From assembly GCA_963721335.1 (NCBI GenBank), contig CAVRIV010000008.1, positions 992,001 to 1,056,000 on the forward strand: DNA of 64,000 bases. The letters are read 5' to 3'. Within the stretch, counting starts at the first letter, position 1, and each line of letters starts with the position of its first letter. Below are positions 1 through 7,477 of the stretch, one piece after another. The notes beneath the pieces were generated by a model. It searched no databases. It saw nothing but the letters and a program-made list of their open reading frames with translations, and had not been told where the DNA came from. Made by a program: the position numbers and the translations under genes. The stretch comes from CAVXDY01 sp963721335. Its GTDB lineage: Bacteria; Actinomycetota; Thermoleophilia; Miltoncostaeales; Miltoncostaeaceae.

Positions 1-246
1 GCCCTCAACCTGATGACCTTCGATCCCGGGGCGTCCCTGCCGTTCACCGAGACCCACGTCATGGAGCACGGGCTGCTGATGCTGGAGGGGACCATGGTCT
101 ACCGGCTGGGCGAGGCGTGGTACCCGATCGGCGCCGGCGACGCGGTCTGGATGGGCCCCTTCTGCCCCCAGTGGTGCTGCGCCTACGGCCCGGGGCCGGC
201 GACCTACCTCATCTACAAGGACTGGAACCGGGACGCCGGAGGGTGA
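1..246 (+). CDS. (S)-ureidoglycine aminohydrolase, C-terminal part (cut by window edge)
   Basis: Releases ammonia from (S)-ureidoglycine to give (S)-ureidoglycolate in allantoin breakdown. Only the last 81 residues are visible; the gene enters from the left edge in frame 1. They form the C-terminal cupin barrel: an HGLLMLEG strand, then YRLGEAWYPIGAGD, then WMGPFCPQW and a final YLIYKDWNR. This resembles plant and bacterial UGHY (also named AllE or YlbA) closely. The stop overlaps the next start (GTGA), and the next gene codes for the following step, which supports the call. The N-terminal cupin and real start are outside the window. Confidence 0.85.
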   Translation, partial: ALNLMTFDPGASLPFTETHVMEHGLLMLEGTMVYRLGEAWYPIGAGDAVWMGPFCPQWCCAYGPGPATYLIYKDWNRDAGG

Positions 247-1481
247 GCCCGGCCATCGACCAGCGGCGCCTGTCGGCGGAGATCGAGGAGCTCGCGCGGA
301 TCTCGGACACCGAGTACCCGTCGGTCACCCGGGTGCTGTTCACCGAGACGGACCTGCGCGCCCGCGCCTGGCTGATGGAGCGCATGGAGGCGGCCGGCCT
401 GGCGGTGCGGGTCGACGCGGTGGGCAACGTCTTCGCCCGCTGGGAGGGCGAGGAGCCGGACGGCCCGCCGGTGGCCACCGGCTCCCACATCGACGCCATC
501 CCCGACGCCGGGCGCTTCGACGGCGTGGTGGGGGTGCTCGGCGGGCTGGAGGCGATCCGCGCGCTGCGGGCCGCCGGCGTCCGTCCCCGCCGCTCCATCG
601 AGCTCATCATGTTCACGGCCGAGGAGCCCACCCGGTTCGCCTTCGGATGCCTGGGGAGCCGGGTCCTGGCGGGGGTCGCGAGTGACGAGCGGCTCGCGCG
701 CCTGCGCGACGCGGACGGCCTGTCGCTGGACGAGGCCCGCACCGCGGCCGGCATCTCGGGCTCCGTGTCCGGGGCCCGTCTGGCCGCGGGTGCCTACGCC
801 GCCTTCGTCGAGCTCCACATCGAGCAGGGCCCGGAGCTGGAGCGCGCGGGCGTGCCCATCGGGGTGGTGACCGCCATCGCCGCCCCGTCCACCCTGCGCG
901 TCGAGCTCTCCGGGGACGGCGGCCACGCCGGGGCGGTGCTGATGGCCGTGCGCCACGACCCGCTGGTGGCGGCCGCGGAGGTGATCCAGGCCGTGGACCG
1001 GGCCGCCCGCACGAGCGGCGCCGAGGACACGGTGGGCACGGTGGGCACCCTCAGCCTGGAGCCCGGCGCCGTGAACAGCATCCCCCGCCACGTGCGCATG
1101 GACATCGACATCCGCGACACCGACCTGGCGCGGCGCGACGCCGTGCTCGCGCAGGTGCGCGCCGCGGCACGGCGAGCCGCCGAGGATCGCGGCGTGCGTC
1201 ACGCGGACGAGATCCTCAACGCCGACGGGCCCTCGGCCTCCGACCCGGCGGTCCTGGAGGCCGTGGAGGCCGCCTGCGCGGAGGCCGGCCTCGCCAGCGT
1301 GCGGATGGTGAGCCGCGCGTACCACGACTGCGTGTTCATGGCGCGCCTCTGCCCCACGGCCATGATCTTCGTCCCCTCGGCGGGGGGCGTCAGCCACCGC
1401 CCGGACGAGTACACGTCCCCCGAGGAGATCGCCCAGGGCACGCGAGTGCTGGCCGGCGCCCTGCGGCGGCTGGCCGGCTGA
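243..1481 (+). CDS. Ureidoglycolate (or allantoate) amidohydrolase, M20 family
   Basis: A 412-residue di-metal amidohydrolase that hydrolyses the ureido group, giving glyoxylate, ammonia and CO2 from ureidoglycolate. Visible metal-site motifs are GSHIDAIPDAGRFDG near residue 80, TAEEPTRF near 120, LHIEQGPELE near 190 and HRPDEYTSPEE at the end. The YHDCVFMA and SHRPDEYTSPEE blocks look more like ureidoglycolate amidohydrolase (UAH) than AllC, and the ureidoglycine aminohydrolase directly upstream makes UAH the best reading. I chose GTG at 243 because it overlaps the upstream stop and a longer form would read through the cupin gene. Allantoate amidohydrolase is the main alternative. Confidence 0.82.
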   Translation: MSPAIDQRRLSAEIEELARISDTEYPSVTRVLFTETDLRARAWLMERMEAAGLAVRVDAVGNVFARWEGEEPDGPPVATGSHIDAIPDAGRFDGVVGVLGGLEAIRALRAAGVRPRRSIELIMFTAEEPTRFAFGCLGSRVLAGVASDERLARLRDADGLSLDEARTAAGISGSVSGARLAAGAYAAFVELHIEQGPELERAGVPIGVVTAIAAPSTLRVELSGDGGHAGAVLMAVRHDPLVAAAEVIQAVDRAARTSGAEDTVGTVGTLSLEPGAVNSIPRHVRMDIDIRDTDLARRDAVLAQVRAAARRAAEDRGVRHADEILNADGPSASDPAVLEAVEAACAEAGLASVRMVSRAYHDCVFMARLCPTAMIFVPSAGGVSHRPDEYTSPEEIAQGTRVLAGALRRLAG

Positions 1482-1486
1482 GCCTC

Positions 1487-1864
1487 CTACTGGGCGTCCT
1501 GCGCCAGGTCGGGCCGCAGCTTCCGCGCCTCGCGCAGGTAGACGTGGTGGATCGTGCGCTCGCGGGGGGCGTTGCAGTGCAGGAGCAGGCGGATGCACCG
1601 CTCGAGCGAGCCCGGCACCGCGACCTCGGCCGTGCAGAGGAGCGGGACCGTGGTGAGCCCCGCGTCCCGGGCCGCCACCGCGGGGAACTCGGCCGAGAGG
1701 TCGGAGGTCATGGTGAAGATGATCGAGATGAGGTCGCCGGTCGTGAGCTCGTTGCGGGCCAGCACCTCCGCCAGCAGCTCGGCGGTGCTCTCCAGGATCG
1801 CCTCGCTGGTGTCCTCGGCCACCGAGGTCGCCCCCCGCACCGCCCTGACGACCGAGTCCGTCAG
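1487..1864 (-). CDS. aroH: Chorismate mutase, AroH type
   Basis: Converts chorismate to prephenate for phenylalanine and tyrosine synthesis. The protein matches the small trimeric AroH fold along its length: VRAVRGATSVAEDT at the start, IFTMTSDLSAEFPA in the middle, VPLLCTAEVAVPGSLERCIR, and HHVYLREARKLRPDL at the end. About 125 residues is normal for the family. The start is uncertain. The homologous part begins near 1850, and the only plausible initiators there are CTG at 1864 (overlapping the rluB stop, with a GGAG just before it) or GTG at 1840, which would clip the first strand. It is last in the scpA-scpB-rluB-aroH operon. Confidence 0.85.
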   Translation of the reverse strand: MTDSVVRAVRGATSVAEDTSEAILESTAELLAEVLARNELTTGDLISIIFTMTSDLSAEFPAVAARDAGLTTVPLLCTAEVAVPGSLERCIRLLLHCNAPRERTIHHVYLREARKLRPDLAQDAQ

Positions 1865-2592
1865 CGCTCCAGCCCCACCGACGCGCCGAGGCGCGTCCAC
1901 TCGGTGCGCGTGATGGGGCGCCATCGCCCGGGCGCCAGGCCCTGGAGGCCGATGCCCGCGTAGCGCACGCGGTGCAGCCGCATGACCCGGTGGCCCACGG
2001 CCTCGCCCATCCGGCGCAGCTGGCGGTTGCGGCCCTCGGTGATCTCGATGCGCAGCCAGCTGCCCCCCGCCGCGCGGCGGTCCATCTGCTCGACCGACGC
2101 CGGCGCGGTCATGCCGTCCTCCAGCTCCACCCCCCGCCGCAGCCGGCGAACCGTCTCGGCCGAGACGCGGCCGCGCAGCAGCGCCTCGTAGGTCTTCGGG
2201 GCCTTCGAGCTGGGGTGCATCAGCCGGGCGGCCATCTCACCGTCGTTGGTGATGAGGATCGCCCCGGTCGTCTCGATGTCGAGCCGGCCCACCGGGTAGA
2301 GGCGGATCGCGTCGGGCATGTCGTCGAGCACCGTGGCGCGGCCCTGGGGGTCGCTGGCCGTCGAGACCATCCCCGCGGGCTTGTGCAGCAGGTAGGCGCG
2401 CAGCGGCTCGGCGCCCCGCACGTCCTGCCCGTTGACCGCGATGCGGTCGTCCGGGCCCACCACCTGGCCCACCGTGGCGGGCGCGCCGTTCACCGACACC
2501 CGGCCCTCCAGCACCAGCCCCTCGGCGGCGCGGCGGCTGGCGACTCCCGCAAGCGCCAGCGCGCGGTGCACGCGCATCCGCTCACCCGCCAT
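1861..2592 (-). CDS. rluB: 23S rRNA pseudouridine synthase, RluB/RsuA family
   Basis: Isomerises a uridine in large-subunit rRNA. It is 243 residues. An S4 RNA-binding domain fills about residues 5-60 (RVHRALALAGVASRRAAEGL, then GRVSVNG). The catalytic block GRLDIETTGAILITNDGE near residue 100 holds the catalytic aspartate, and EGRNRQLRRMGEAVGH follows near 190. The S4 domain and this motif place it in RsuA/RluB/RluE/RluF; RluB is chosen because of the scpA-scpB neighbours, a common actinobacterial and firmicute arrangement. Its start overlaps the natural end of scpB by 11 bases. Confidence 0.9.
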   Translation of the reverse strand: MAGERMRVHRALALAGVASRRAAEGLVLEGRVSVNGAPATVGQVVGPDDRIAVNGQDVRGAEPLRAYLLHKPAGMVSTASDPQGRATVLDDMPDAIRLYPVGRLDIETTGAILITNDGEMAARLMHPSSKAPKTYEALLRGRVSAETVRRLRRGVELEDGMTAPASVEQMDRRAAGGSWLRIEITEGRNRQLRRMGEAVGHRVMRLHRVRYAGIGLQGLAPGRWRPITRTEWTRLGASVGLER

Positions 2593-3170
2593 CGTCGTCC
2601 TCGCCGGCGTCCAGGTGGCCGGCCTCCGCCAGGCGCCGCCGCACCCGCTCCGCCTCGGGGCCGCTGAGCTCGAACCGCTCCAGGGGCGGCAGGTCGCCGG
2701 CGCCCTCGCAGGCCGAAGCGCTCCTGGAAGAGCGGGGTGGTGCGGTAGCGCATCGCGCCGCCCTCGGGGGGCCGGCCGGCCTCCTCGAGCAGGCCGCGGT
2801 CCACCAGGCCGGTGACCGTGGAGTTGACCGCCACGCCGCGCAGGCGGCTGATCTGCGGCCGGCTGATCGGCTCCAGATACGCCACCACGGCGAGCGTCTC
2901 GAGCGCCGCCGGGCTCACGCGGTCGTCGGGAGGCCGCTCGCGCAGCCGGTCGCAGACCGCCCGCAGATCCGCCCGCGTGCGCAGCGTGAAGCCGCCCGCC
3001 ACCTCCGCCACCTCCAGCCCGCCCCCGGGGCCGTGGCGCTCGGCCAGCTCGAGGAGTGCCCGCTGGACGGCCCCCGGCGGCTCCTCGGTGATCTCACAGA
3101 GCGCGATCACCGGAAGGGGCTCGGGGCTCAGGAAGAGGAGGGCCTCCACCTGGCGCGCGAGCTCGCTCAC
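2582..3170 (-). CDS. scpB: Segregation and condensation protein B (frameshifted)
   Basis: Winged-helix subunit that joins ScpA and SMC in the condensin complex. The reading from GTG 3170 gives VSELARQVEALLFLSPEPLP, then SPAALETLAVVAYLEPISRPQI and a DRGLLEEAGRPPEGG block, all typical. After RTTPLFQERFGL the frame fails. One extra G at 2703-2705 (minus-strand GGGCGCC) must be removed to read GAGDLPPLERFELSGPEAER and stop at 2582. Corrected, the gene has 196 codons, normal for ScpB. Unshifted, the frame runs on as arginine-rich nonsense into rluB. The start overlaps the scpA stop (GTGA). A sequencing error is likelier than a real mutation. Confidence 0.85.
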
Positions 3171-3886
3171 CCGCGGACGCCCCGGATGGCGATGTCCCCG
3201 AACGGCTCCGCCTGGACCAGCGTGACGTCGCCGCGGCGGGCCAGCTCGAGCGCGGCCATCAGCGTCACCGCCTCCTCGAGCGGCTCGGCGTCCGCGACCA
3301 GGGCCTCGAAGCTCACCGAGCGCGCGCGGGCGAGGGCCTGCTGCAGCCGCACCAGGGCCTCGGGAACGCTCACCCGGCGGTTGGTGAGGTGCGCCAGCGA
3401 GGGCGCGGGCGGAGCGACGAGCAGGGCGCCCATCGCCTCCGCCAGGCGCTGGGGCGGCTCGACGGGCACCGGGGGCGGGGCGGCGCCCTCGAGCGGCACC
3501 CGCCGGTAGCGCGGCCCGGCGGAGGCCCGCTCGCGCTCGGTCAGCCAGCCCGCCGCGCGCTGAAAGGGGGCGTACGCGACGAGGCGGGCCGCCAGGCGCT
3601 CGCGCGCCTCGAGGGCGTCGGGGTCGGGCTCCTCGTCGGTCGCCTCGCCCAGCAGGCGGCGGGCCTTCAACTCGGCCATGGCCGCCAGGAGCACGATCAG
3701 CTCCCCGGCGGTGTCCGTGTCCCAGCGCTCGCGCGCGCGCTCCCCCAGGGCGGCGGTGACCACCTCGAGCAGCGGCAGCTCGAGCAGCTCCACCTCCTCG
3801 CGGAGCACCAGCGTGAGCAGGAGGTCGAACGGGCCCTCGAAGAGGTCCAGCTCGATCGGCTGCTGGAGGGCGTCGGGCGTCGGCAT
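3167..3886 (-). CDS. scpA: Segregation and condensation protein A
   Basis: Kleisin subunit that bridges the SMC heads in chromosome condensation. It is 239 residues from ATG 3886. The N-terminal helical part has IELDLFEGPFDLLLTLVLREEVELLELPLLEV, the ScpA signature. AMAELKARRLLG follows, and the C-terminal winged helix has SFEALVADAEPLEEAVTLMAALELARRGDVTLVQAEPFGDI. In-frame upstream ATGs would add a proline- and arginine-rich lead that lacks similarity and runs into trpS, so I took 3886. It is first in the minus-strand operon and divergent from trpS. Confidence 0.92.
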   Translation of the reverse strand: MPTPDALQQPIELDLFEGPFDLLLTLVLREEVELLELPLLEVVTAALGERARERWDTDTAGELIVLLAAMAELKARRLLGEATDEEPDPDALEARERLAARLVAYAPFQRAAGWLTERERASAGPRYRRVPLEGAAPPPVPVEPPQRLAEAMGALLVAPPAPSLAHLTNRRVSVPEALVRLQQALARARSVSFEALVADAEPLEEAVTLMAALELARRGDVTLVQAEPFGDIAIRGVRG

Positions 3887-3964
3887 TCCGGTGGGCGGAG
3901 CATAGCCGCGCCGTCCGGGCGTCCCCCGCGAGCGCGCCGCCGCCCGGGACGCCCGGGGCGCGCG

Positions 3965-3970
3965 TACCAT
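3965..3970 (+). promoter_or_regulatory. Predicted -10 element of trpS (leaderless)
   Basis: TACCAT ends seven bases before the trpS ATG at 3978, so transcription would begin at or next to the start codon. No Shine-Dalgarno sequence is visible between them. The same spacing recurs at several other genes here. Confidence 0.5.
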
Positions 3971-3977
3971 TGGCCGC

Positions 3978-5042
3978 ATGCCCGCCGCCCCACGCCCGGT
4001 CTCGCTGACCGGCATCAAGCCCACGGGCATCCCGCACCTCGGGAATTACGTGGGGGCGTTCCGTCCGGCGATGGAGCTGGTGACGACCTACGACGCCTAC
4101 TACTTCATCGCCGACTACCACGCCCTGACCAGCCTGCGGGACCCGGTGGAGCTCGACGAGTACACGCGCGCCGTGGCCGCCTCGTGGCTGGCCCTGGGCC
4201 TCGATCCGGAGGCCGTCACGCTCTACCGCCAGTCCGACGTGCCGGAGACCTTCGAGCTGACGTGGGTGCTCTCGTGCGTCACCGCGAAGGGCCTCATGAA
4301 CCGCGCGCACGCCTACAAGGCCGCGCGCGACCGCAACAGGGAGGCGGGCTCGGCGGACCTCGACGCCGGGATCAGCATGGGCCTCTTCGACTACCCGGTG
4401 CTGATGGCGGCCGACATCCTCGTCATGGCCGCCGACGTGGTGCCGGTGGGGCGGGATCAGGTGCAGCACGTGGAGTACGCACGGGACATCGCCGAGCGCT
4501 TCAACCACGCCTACGGGGAGCGGTTCTCGCTCACCCCGCCCCGGACCGTCTCGTCCGACGACGCCGCGCAGAGCACGATGCCCGGGCTCGACGGGCGCAA
4601 GATGAGCAAGTCCTACGACAACACGATCCCGCTCTTCGTCGAGCGCGACGGCCTGCGCAAGCTCGTGCGGCGGCTGAAGACCGACAGCACCCCCGTGGAG
4701 GCGCCCAAGGACCCGGACACCTCCGCGCTGTTCGCCATCTACCGCCAGTTCGCGAGCCCGGCCGACCAGGCGGCGGTGCGCGAACGGCTCACCGCGGGCG
4801 GCCTCGGGTGGGGCGAGATGAAGGACATGGTCTTCGAGAGCGTCGACGCCGAGCTGGCCGGCTCCCGCGAGCGCTACCGGGAGCTGATGGACGACCGGGG
4901 CGCGCTCGACGAGATCCTGGCCGCCGGAGCGGCGCGGGCCCGCGACCGGGCGCGGCCGCTGATGGCCGCCGTGCGGGATGCCATCGGCATCGAGGCCGGC
5001 GGGCGCCCGGCCGTGAGGTCCGCCGGCCCCGCCCGCTCGTAG
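3978..5042 (+). CDS. trpS: Tryptophanyl-tRNA synthetase
   Basis: Charges tRNA(Trp) in the cytoplasm. It is 354 residues and class Ic. The HIGH-type motif is PHLGNYVGAF near residue 18, GRDQVQHVEYARDIAERFN near 158 is the tryptophanyl-adenylate region, and the KMSKS loop is intact as GRKMSKSYDN near 205. Length is normal for bacterial TrpRS. It stands alone, divergent from scpA, with a -10 immediately upstream. Confidence 0.97.
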   Translation: MPAAPRPVSLTGIKPTGIPHLGNYVGAFRPAMELVTTYDAYYFIADYHALTSLRDPVELDEYTRAVAASWLALGLDPEAVTLYRQSDVPETFELTWVLSCVTAKGLMNRAHAYKAARDRNREAGSADLDAGISMGLFDYPVLMAADILVMAADVVPVGRDQVQHVEYARDIAERFNHAYGERFSLTPPRTVSSDDAAQSTMPGLDGRKMSKSYDNTIPLFVERDGLRKLVRRLKTDSTPVEAPKDPDTSALFAIYRQFASPADQAAVRERLTAGGLGWGEMKDMVFESVDAELAGSRERYRELMDDRGALDEILAAGAARARDRARPLMAAVRDAIGIEAGGRPAVRSAGPARS

Positions 5043-5045
5043 ACT
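5040..5045 (+). promoter_or_regulatory. Predicted -10 element of the CPBP gene (leaderless)
   Basis: TAGACT overlaps the trpS stop codon and ends six bases before the GTG at 5052. It fits the TAnnnT plus 6-8 bases plus start pattern seen elsewhere in the window. Confidence 0.4.
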
Positions 5046-5051
5046 CCACTG

Positions 5052-5780
5052 GTGGGCACCCTCGAGCAGGCGGGCCGGGGGCCCGCCTCGGATCGTCTCG
5101 GGTTCCGCTGGCGGGTGCTCTCGCCGATCGGGGCGGTGCTGCTGGCCTTCGTGGTGCTCCTGGTCGCCGCCGGAGTGCTCCAGGCCACGCCGCTCTCCGA
5201 CGACGCCAGCACGGCGCTCCTGCAGTTCGCCACGTCGCTGCTGCTGCTGGTCTTCGCCCTGATGCTGCGGAACCGGCTCCCCGCGCACGAGCGCCGCGCG
5301 GTGACCGCACTGAAGCACTCTCCGGGGGGAGCGCTCGGTCTCGGCCTGACGCTCGGCATCGGCCTCGTCATCCTCGCCGGGTCGATCATCCTGCTCGGCC
5401 AGGCCATCGACCCGGTCGTGGAGCGGCGCCTGGACGACTTCGACGAGATCGGCACCGTCCCCTGGCAGCTCGCGCTCACGGTCTTCTCCCTGGTCGTGCT
5501 CGCCCCCCTGGGCGAGGAGCTGCTCTTCCGGGGCCTGCTGCTGCGCGCCCTGGTGCGACGGCTGCGCTTCTGGCCGTCCGCCCTCATCACCTCGCTGGTC
5601 TTCGCCGCCGCCCACGTCGACTCGTACGTGCTGTGGCCGCGCGCCATCGCGCTGGTGCTCACCGGCCTGGTGCTGGCATGGCTGTACCGCTGGCGCGGGT
5701 ATTGGGCATCCGTGACCGCTCACGCCACGGTCAACACGGTGGCCTCGATCGCTCTCATCGCGACCTCGGTCACCTCGTGA
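5052..5780 (+). CDS. CPBP family intramembrane glutamic endopeptidase
   Basis: A membrane protease of the CAAX-processing/bacteriocin-processing (Abi) family with 242 residues and about six hydrophobic segments. Catalytic motif 1 is GEELLFRGLLLRAL near residue 155 (EExxxR), and motif 2 is FAAAHVD near 180 with the metal or proton-relay histidine. The third conserved block, TAHATVNTV, lies near the C-terminus. The substrate cannot be read from the sequence. It overlaps the following regulator gene by GTGA, so the two are probably co-transcribed. Confidence 0.85.
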   Translation: MGTLEQAGRGPASDRLGFRWRVLSPIGAVLLAFVVLLVAAGVLQATPLSDDASTALLQFATSLLLLVFALMLRNRLPAHERRAVTALKHSPGGALGLGLTLGIGLVILAGSIILLGQAIDPVVERRLDDFDEIGTVPWQLALTVFSLVVLAPLGEELLFRGLLLRALVRRLRFWPSALITSLVFAAAHVDSYVLWPRAIALVLTGLVLAWLYRWRGYWASVTAHATVNTVASIALIATSVTS

Positions 5781-6469
5781 CCGATCCGGCCGGCCTGGGC
5801 CGGCTCGAGCTCTTCGCGGGTCTCGACCCCGGCGCGGTGGGCGGCGCGGTGACCGGCCTGCGCGCGGTGGAGGTCCCCGCCGGCGAGGAGTTCCAGGTCG
5901 GCCCGACCGGTGCGATCTGCTGCATCGTGGACGACGGCCGCCTCGCCCTCTTCTTCGTGGCGGCGGAGGGCCGCGAGCGGACGATCGGCATCCTCGAGGA
6001 GGGCGACCTGCTGGTGCGGCCCACCGAGGGCTGGGCCTCCGTCGGCCCCCAGGTCCGCTGCTTCGCGATCGAGGACTCGCGCGTGCACCTGGTGGACCGC
6101 TCGCGCATGGACGCCTGGATGTGCCAGCCCGTGCTCGCCGCCAACCTCGTGCGGCTGCTGGCGGCCCAGGTGGCCGACCGGGAGCTGGCGGTGGCGATCG
6201 CGCTCGAGCCGCGCGTCGAGCGGCGGCTGCTGCTGAAGCTGCGCCAGCTCGCCGAGCGCTGGGGGCGCGTGACGCCGGACGGCATCCGCCTCGACCTGCG
6301 CCTCACCCACCAGGAGCTGGCGAACATGATCGGCGCGGTGCGCGAGTCGGTGACGCTCGCGCTCGGCCGCCTGGCGAGCGCCGGCGAGATCGAGGTGCGC
6401 AACCGCACCCTGCTCATCCGGATCCCGGCCGAGGAGGAGCGTCCGCCCGGCGACTCCCCCGAGCCGTGA
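5777..6469 (+). CDS. Crp/Fnr family transcription regulator
   Basis: A 230-residue regulator. An N-terminal cyclic-nucleotide-binding-like barrel fills residues 1-115 (LELFAGLDPGAVGG, then ERTIGILEEGDLL), and a C-terminal Crp winged helix includes LTHQELANMIGAVRESVTLALGRLASAGEI. The barrel lacks a clear RxAxV cAMP-binding phosphate cassette, so the ligand is open. No cysteine cluster for an iron-sulfur centre is apparent, which argues against an Fnr-like oxygen sensor. The GTG start overlaps the CPBP stop and its own stop overlaps the next start. Confidence 0.85.
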   Translation: MTDPAGLGRLELFAGLDPGAVGGAVTGLRAVEVPAGEEFQVGPTGAICCIVDDGRLALFFVAAEGRERTIGILEEGDLLVRPTEGWASVGPQVRCFAIEDSRVHLVDRSRMDAWMCQPVLAANLVRLLAAQVADRELAVAIALEPRVERRLLLKLRQLAERWGRVTPDGIRLDLRLTHQELANMIGAVRESVTLALGRLASAGEIEVRNRTLLIRIPAEEERPPGDSPEP

Positions 6470-7386
6470 TCCTCACCCTGCGGCCGCGCGGGCCCTATTC
6501 GCTCGCCCAATCGGCATGGGGCACGGCCGGCGGAACGCGACGGCGCCGCGGCCGCGACGTCGAGATCGCCCTGCGACTGGGGGACCGGCCCGCGCGTGCG
6601 CGCGTCGGCCAGCGCCCCGACGGCGCGCTGGCCGTGAGGGTCGAGGAGGGGGACCCGGAGGGCGTCGCGGCCGAGCTGCGCGAGGTGTTGCTGCTGGACC
6701 TCGACACCACGCCGTTCCGCGAGCTGCATTGGGACGACCCGCTCATCGGCGCGCAGGTGCGGCGTCGCCCCGGGCTCCGGCCCGTGCGCCGGGGCACGGT
6801 CACCCAGGCCCTCGTGGCCGCCCTCGCGGGACAGCTCATCACCTCTCGCGAGGCCTCCGCCATCGAGTGGCGCATCGCCGCCCGGGCGGCGCCGGCCTGC
6901 GGCGACCTGCGCCTCCCGCCCACGCGGGCGGAGATCGCCGCCCTCTCGGCGGCCGAGCTCGCGGCCTGCGGCCTCTCGCCGAGCCGGGCGGCCACCCTCG
7001 CCCGTGTGGTCCGCACGCTGGACCCCGAGTCGCTGCGCGACCACGCGACCGAGGCGGTCTCGTCCCGCCTGCGCCGGGAGCGGGGGCTGGGCGCCTGGTC
7101 GGCCGGCGTGGCGGCGATCTGGGGTCTCGGGCGCCTCGACCTCGGCCTCGTGGGCGACCTCGGCCTCATCCGTCTCGCCACGCGGCTGAACGGCCGGCCC
7201 GCCACGGTGGAGGACACCGCGGCCCTGCTCGCCCCCTTCGGGGCGTGGGCCGGCCTCGCCTGCCTTCACCTGATCGCGCACCCCTGGGCGGCCGTTCCCG
7301 CGCCCGGCCGGGCCTCCGGCGTCAGGCCCGGCTGGTCAACGAGGAAGCGCCGCCTCATCTCGGCCCAGGACGGCTCCGGGTCGTAG
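6466..7386 (+). CDS. DNA-3-methyladenine glycosylase, AlkA-like (HhH-GPD)
   Basis: Base-excision repair glycosylase of the helix-hairpin-helix superfamily, 306 residues. The N-terminal AlkA-like region begins ILTLRPRGPYSLAQSAW. The central part has TQALVAALAGQLITSREAS, and the HhH-GPD end has LGAWSAGVAAIWGLGRLDLGLVGDLGLIRLA; the aspartate in VGDLGL is placed like the catalytic Asp238 of E. coli AlkA. The C-terminus has PFGAWAGLACLHLIAHPW. It starts at GTG 6466, overlapping the regulator stop. Confidence 0.82.
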   Translation: MILTLRPRGPYSLAQSAWGTAGGTRRRRGRDVEIALRLGDRPARARVGQRPDGALAVRVEEGDPEGVAAELREVLLLDLDTTPFRELHWDDPLIGAQVRRRPGLRPVRRGTVTQALVAALAGQLITSREASAIEWRIAARAAPACGDLRLPPTRAEIAALSAAELAACGLSPSRAATLARVVRTLDPESLRDHATEAVSSRLRRERGLGAWSAGVAAIWGLGRLDLGLVGDLGLIRLATRLNGRPATVEDTAALLAPFGAWAGLACLHLIAHPWAAVPAPGRASGVRPGWSTRKRRLISAQDGSGS

Positions 7387-7463
7387 ATCGCCACGTCCGC
7401 GAAGGCGGCGCGATCGAAGTGGGTTGTTTCGACCCTCCGCGGCGATGCGGTGCGACACCTCAC

Positions 7464-7469
7464 TACAAT
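7464..7469 (+). promoter_or_regulatory. Predicted -10 element of the VanW gene (leaderless)
   Basis: TACAAT, close to consensus, ends eight bases before ATG 7478. No ribosome-binding site is seen, so a leaderless transcript is expected. Confidence 0.5.
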
Positions 7470-7477
7470 CGCCCCGG

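Noticed and set aside
2699..2705. Programmed ribosomal frameshift in scpB or murC
   Set aside because: No slippery heptamer of the X XXY YYZ type or stimulatory hairpin is evident, and neither family is known to use frameshifting. A base error explains both sites.
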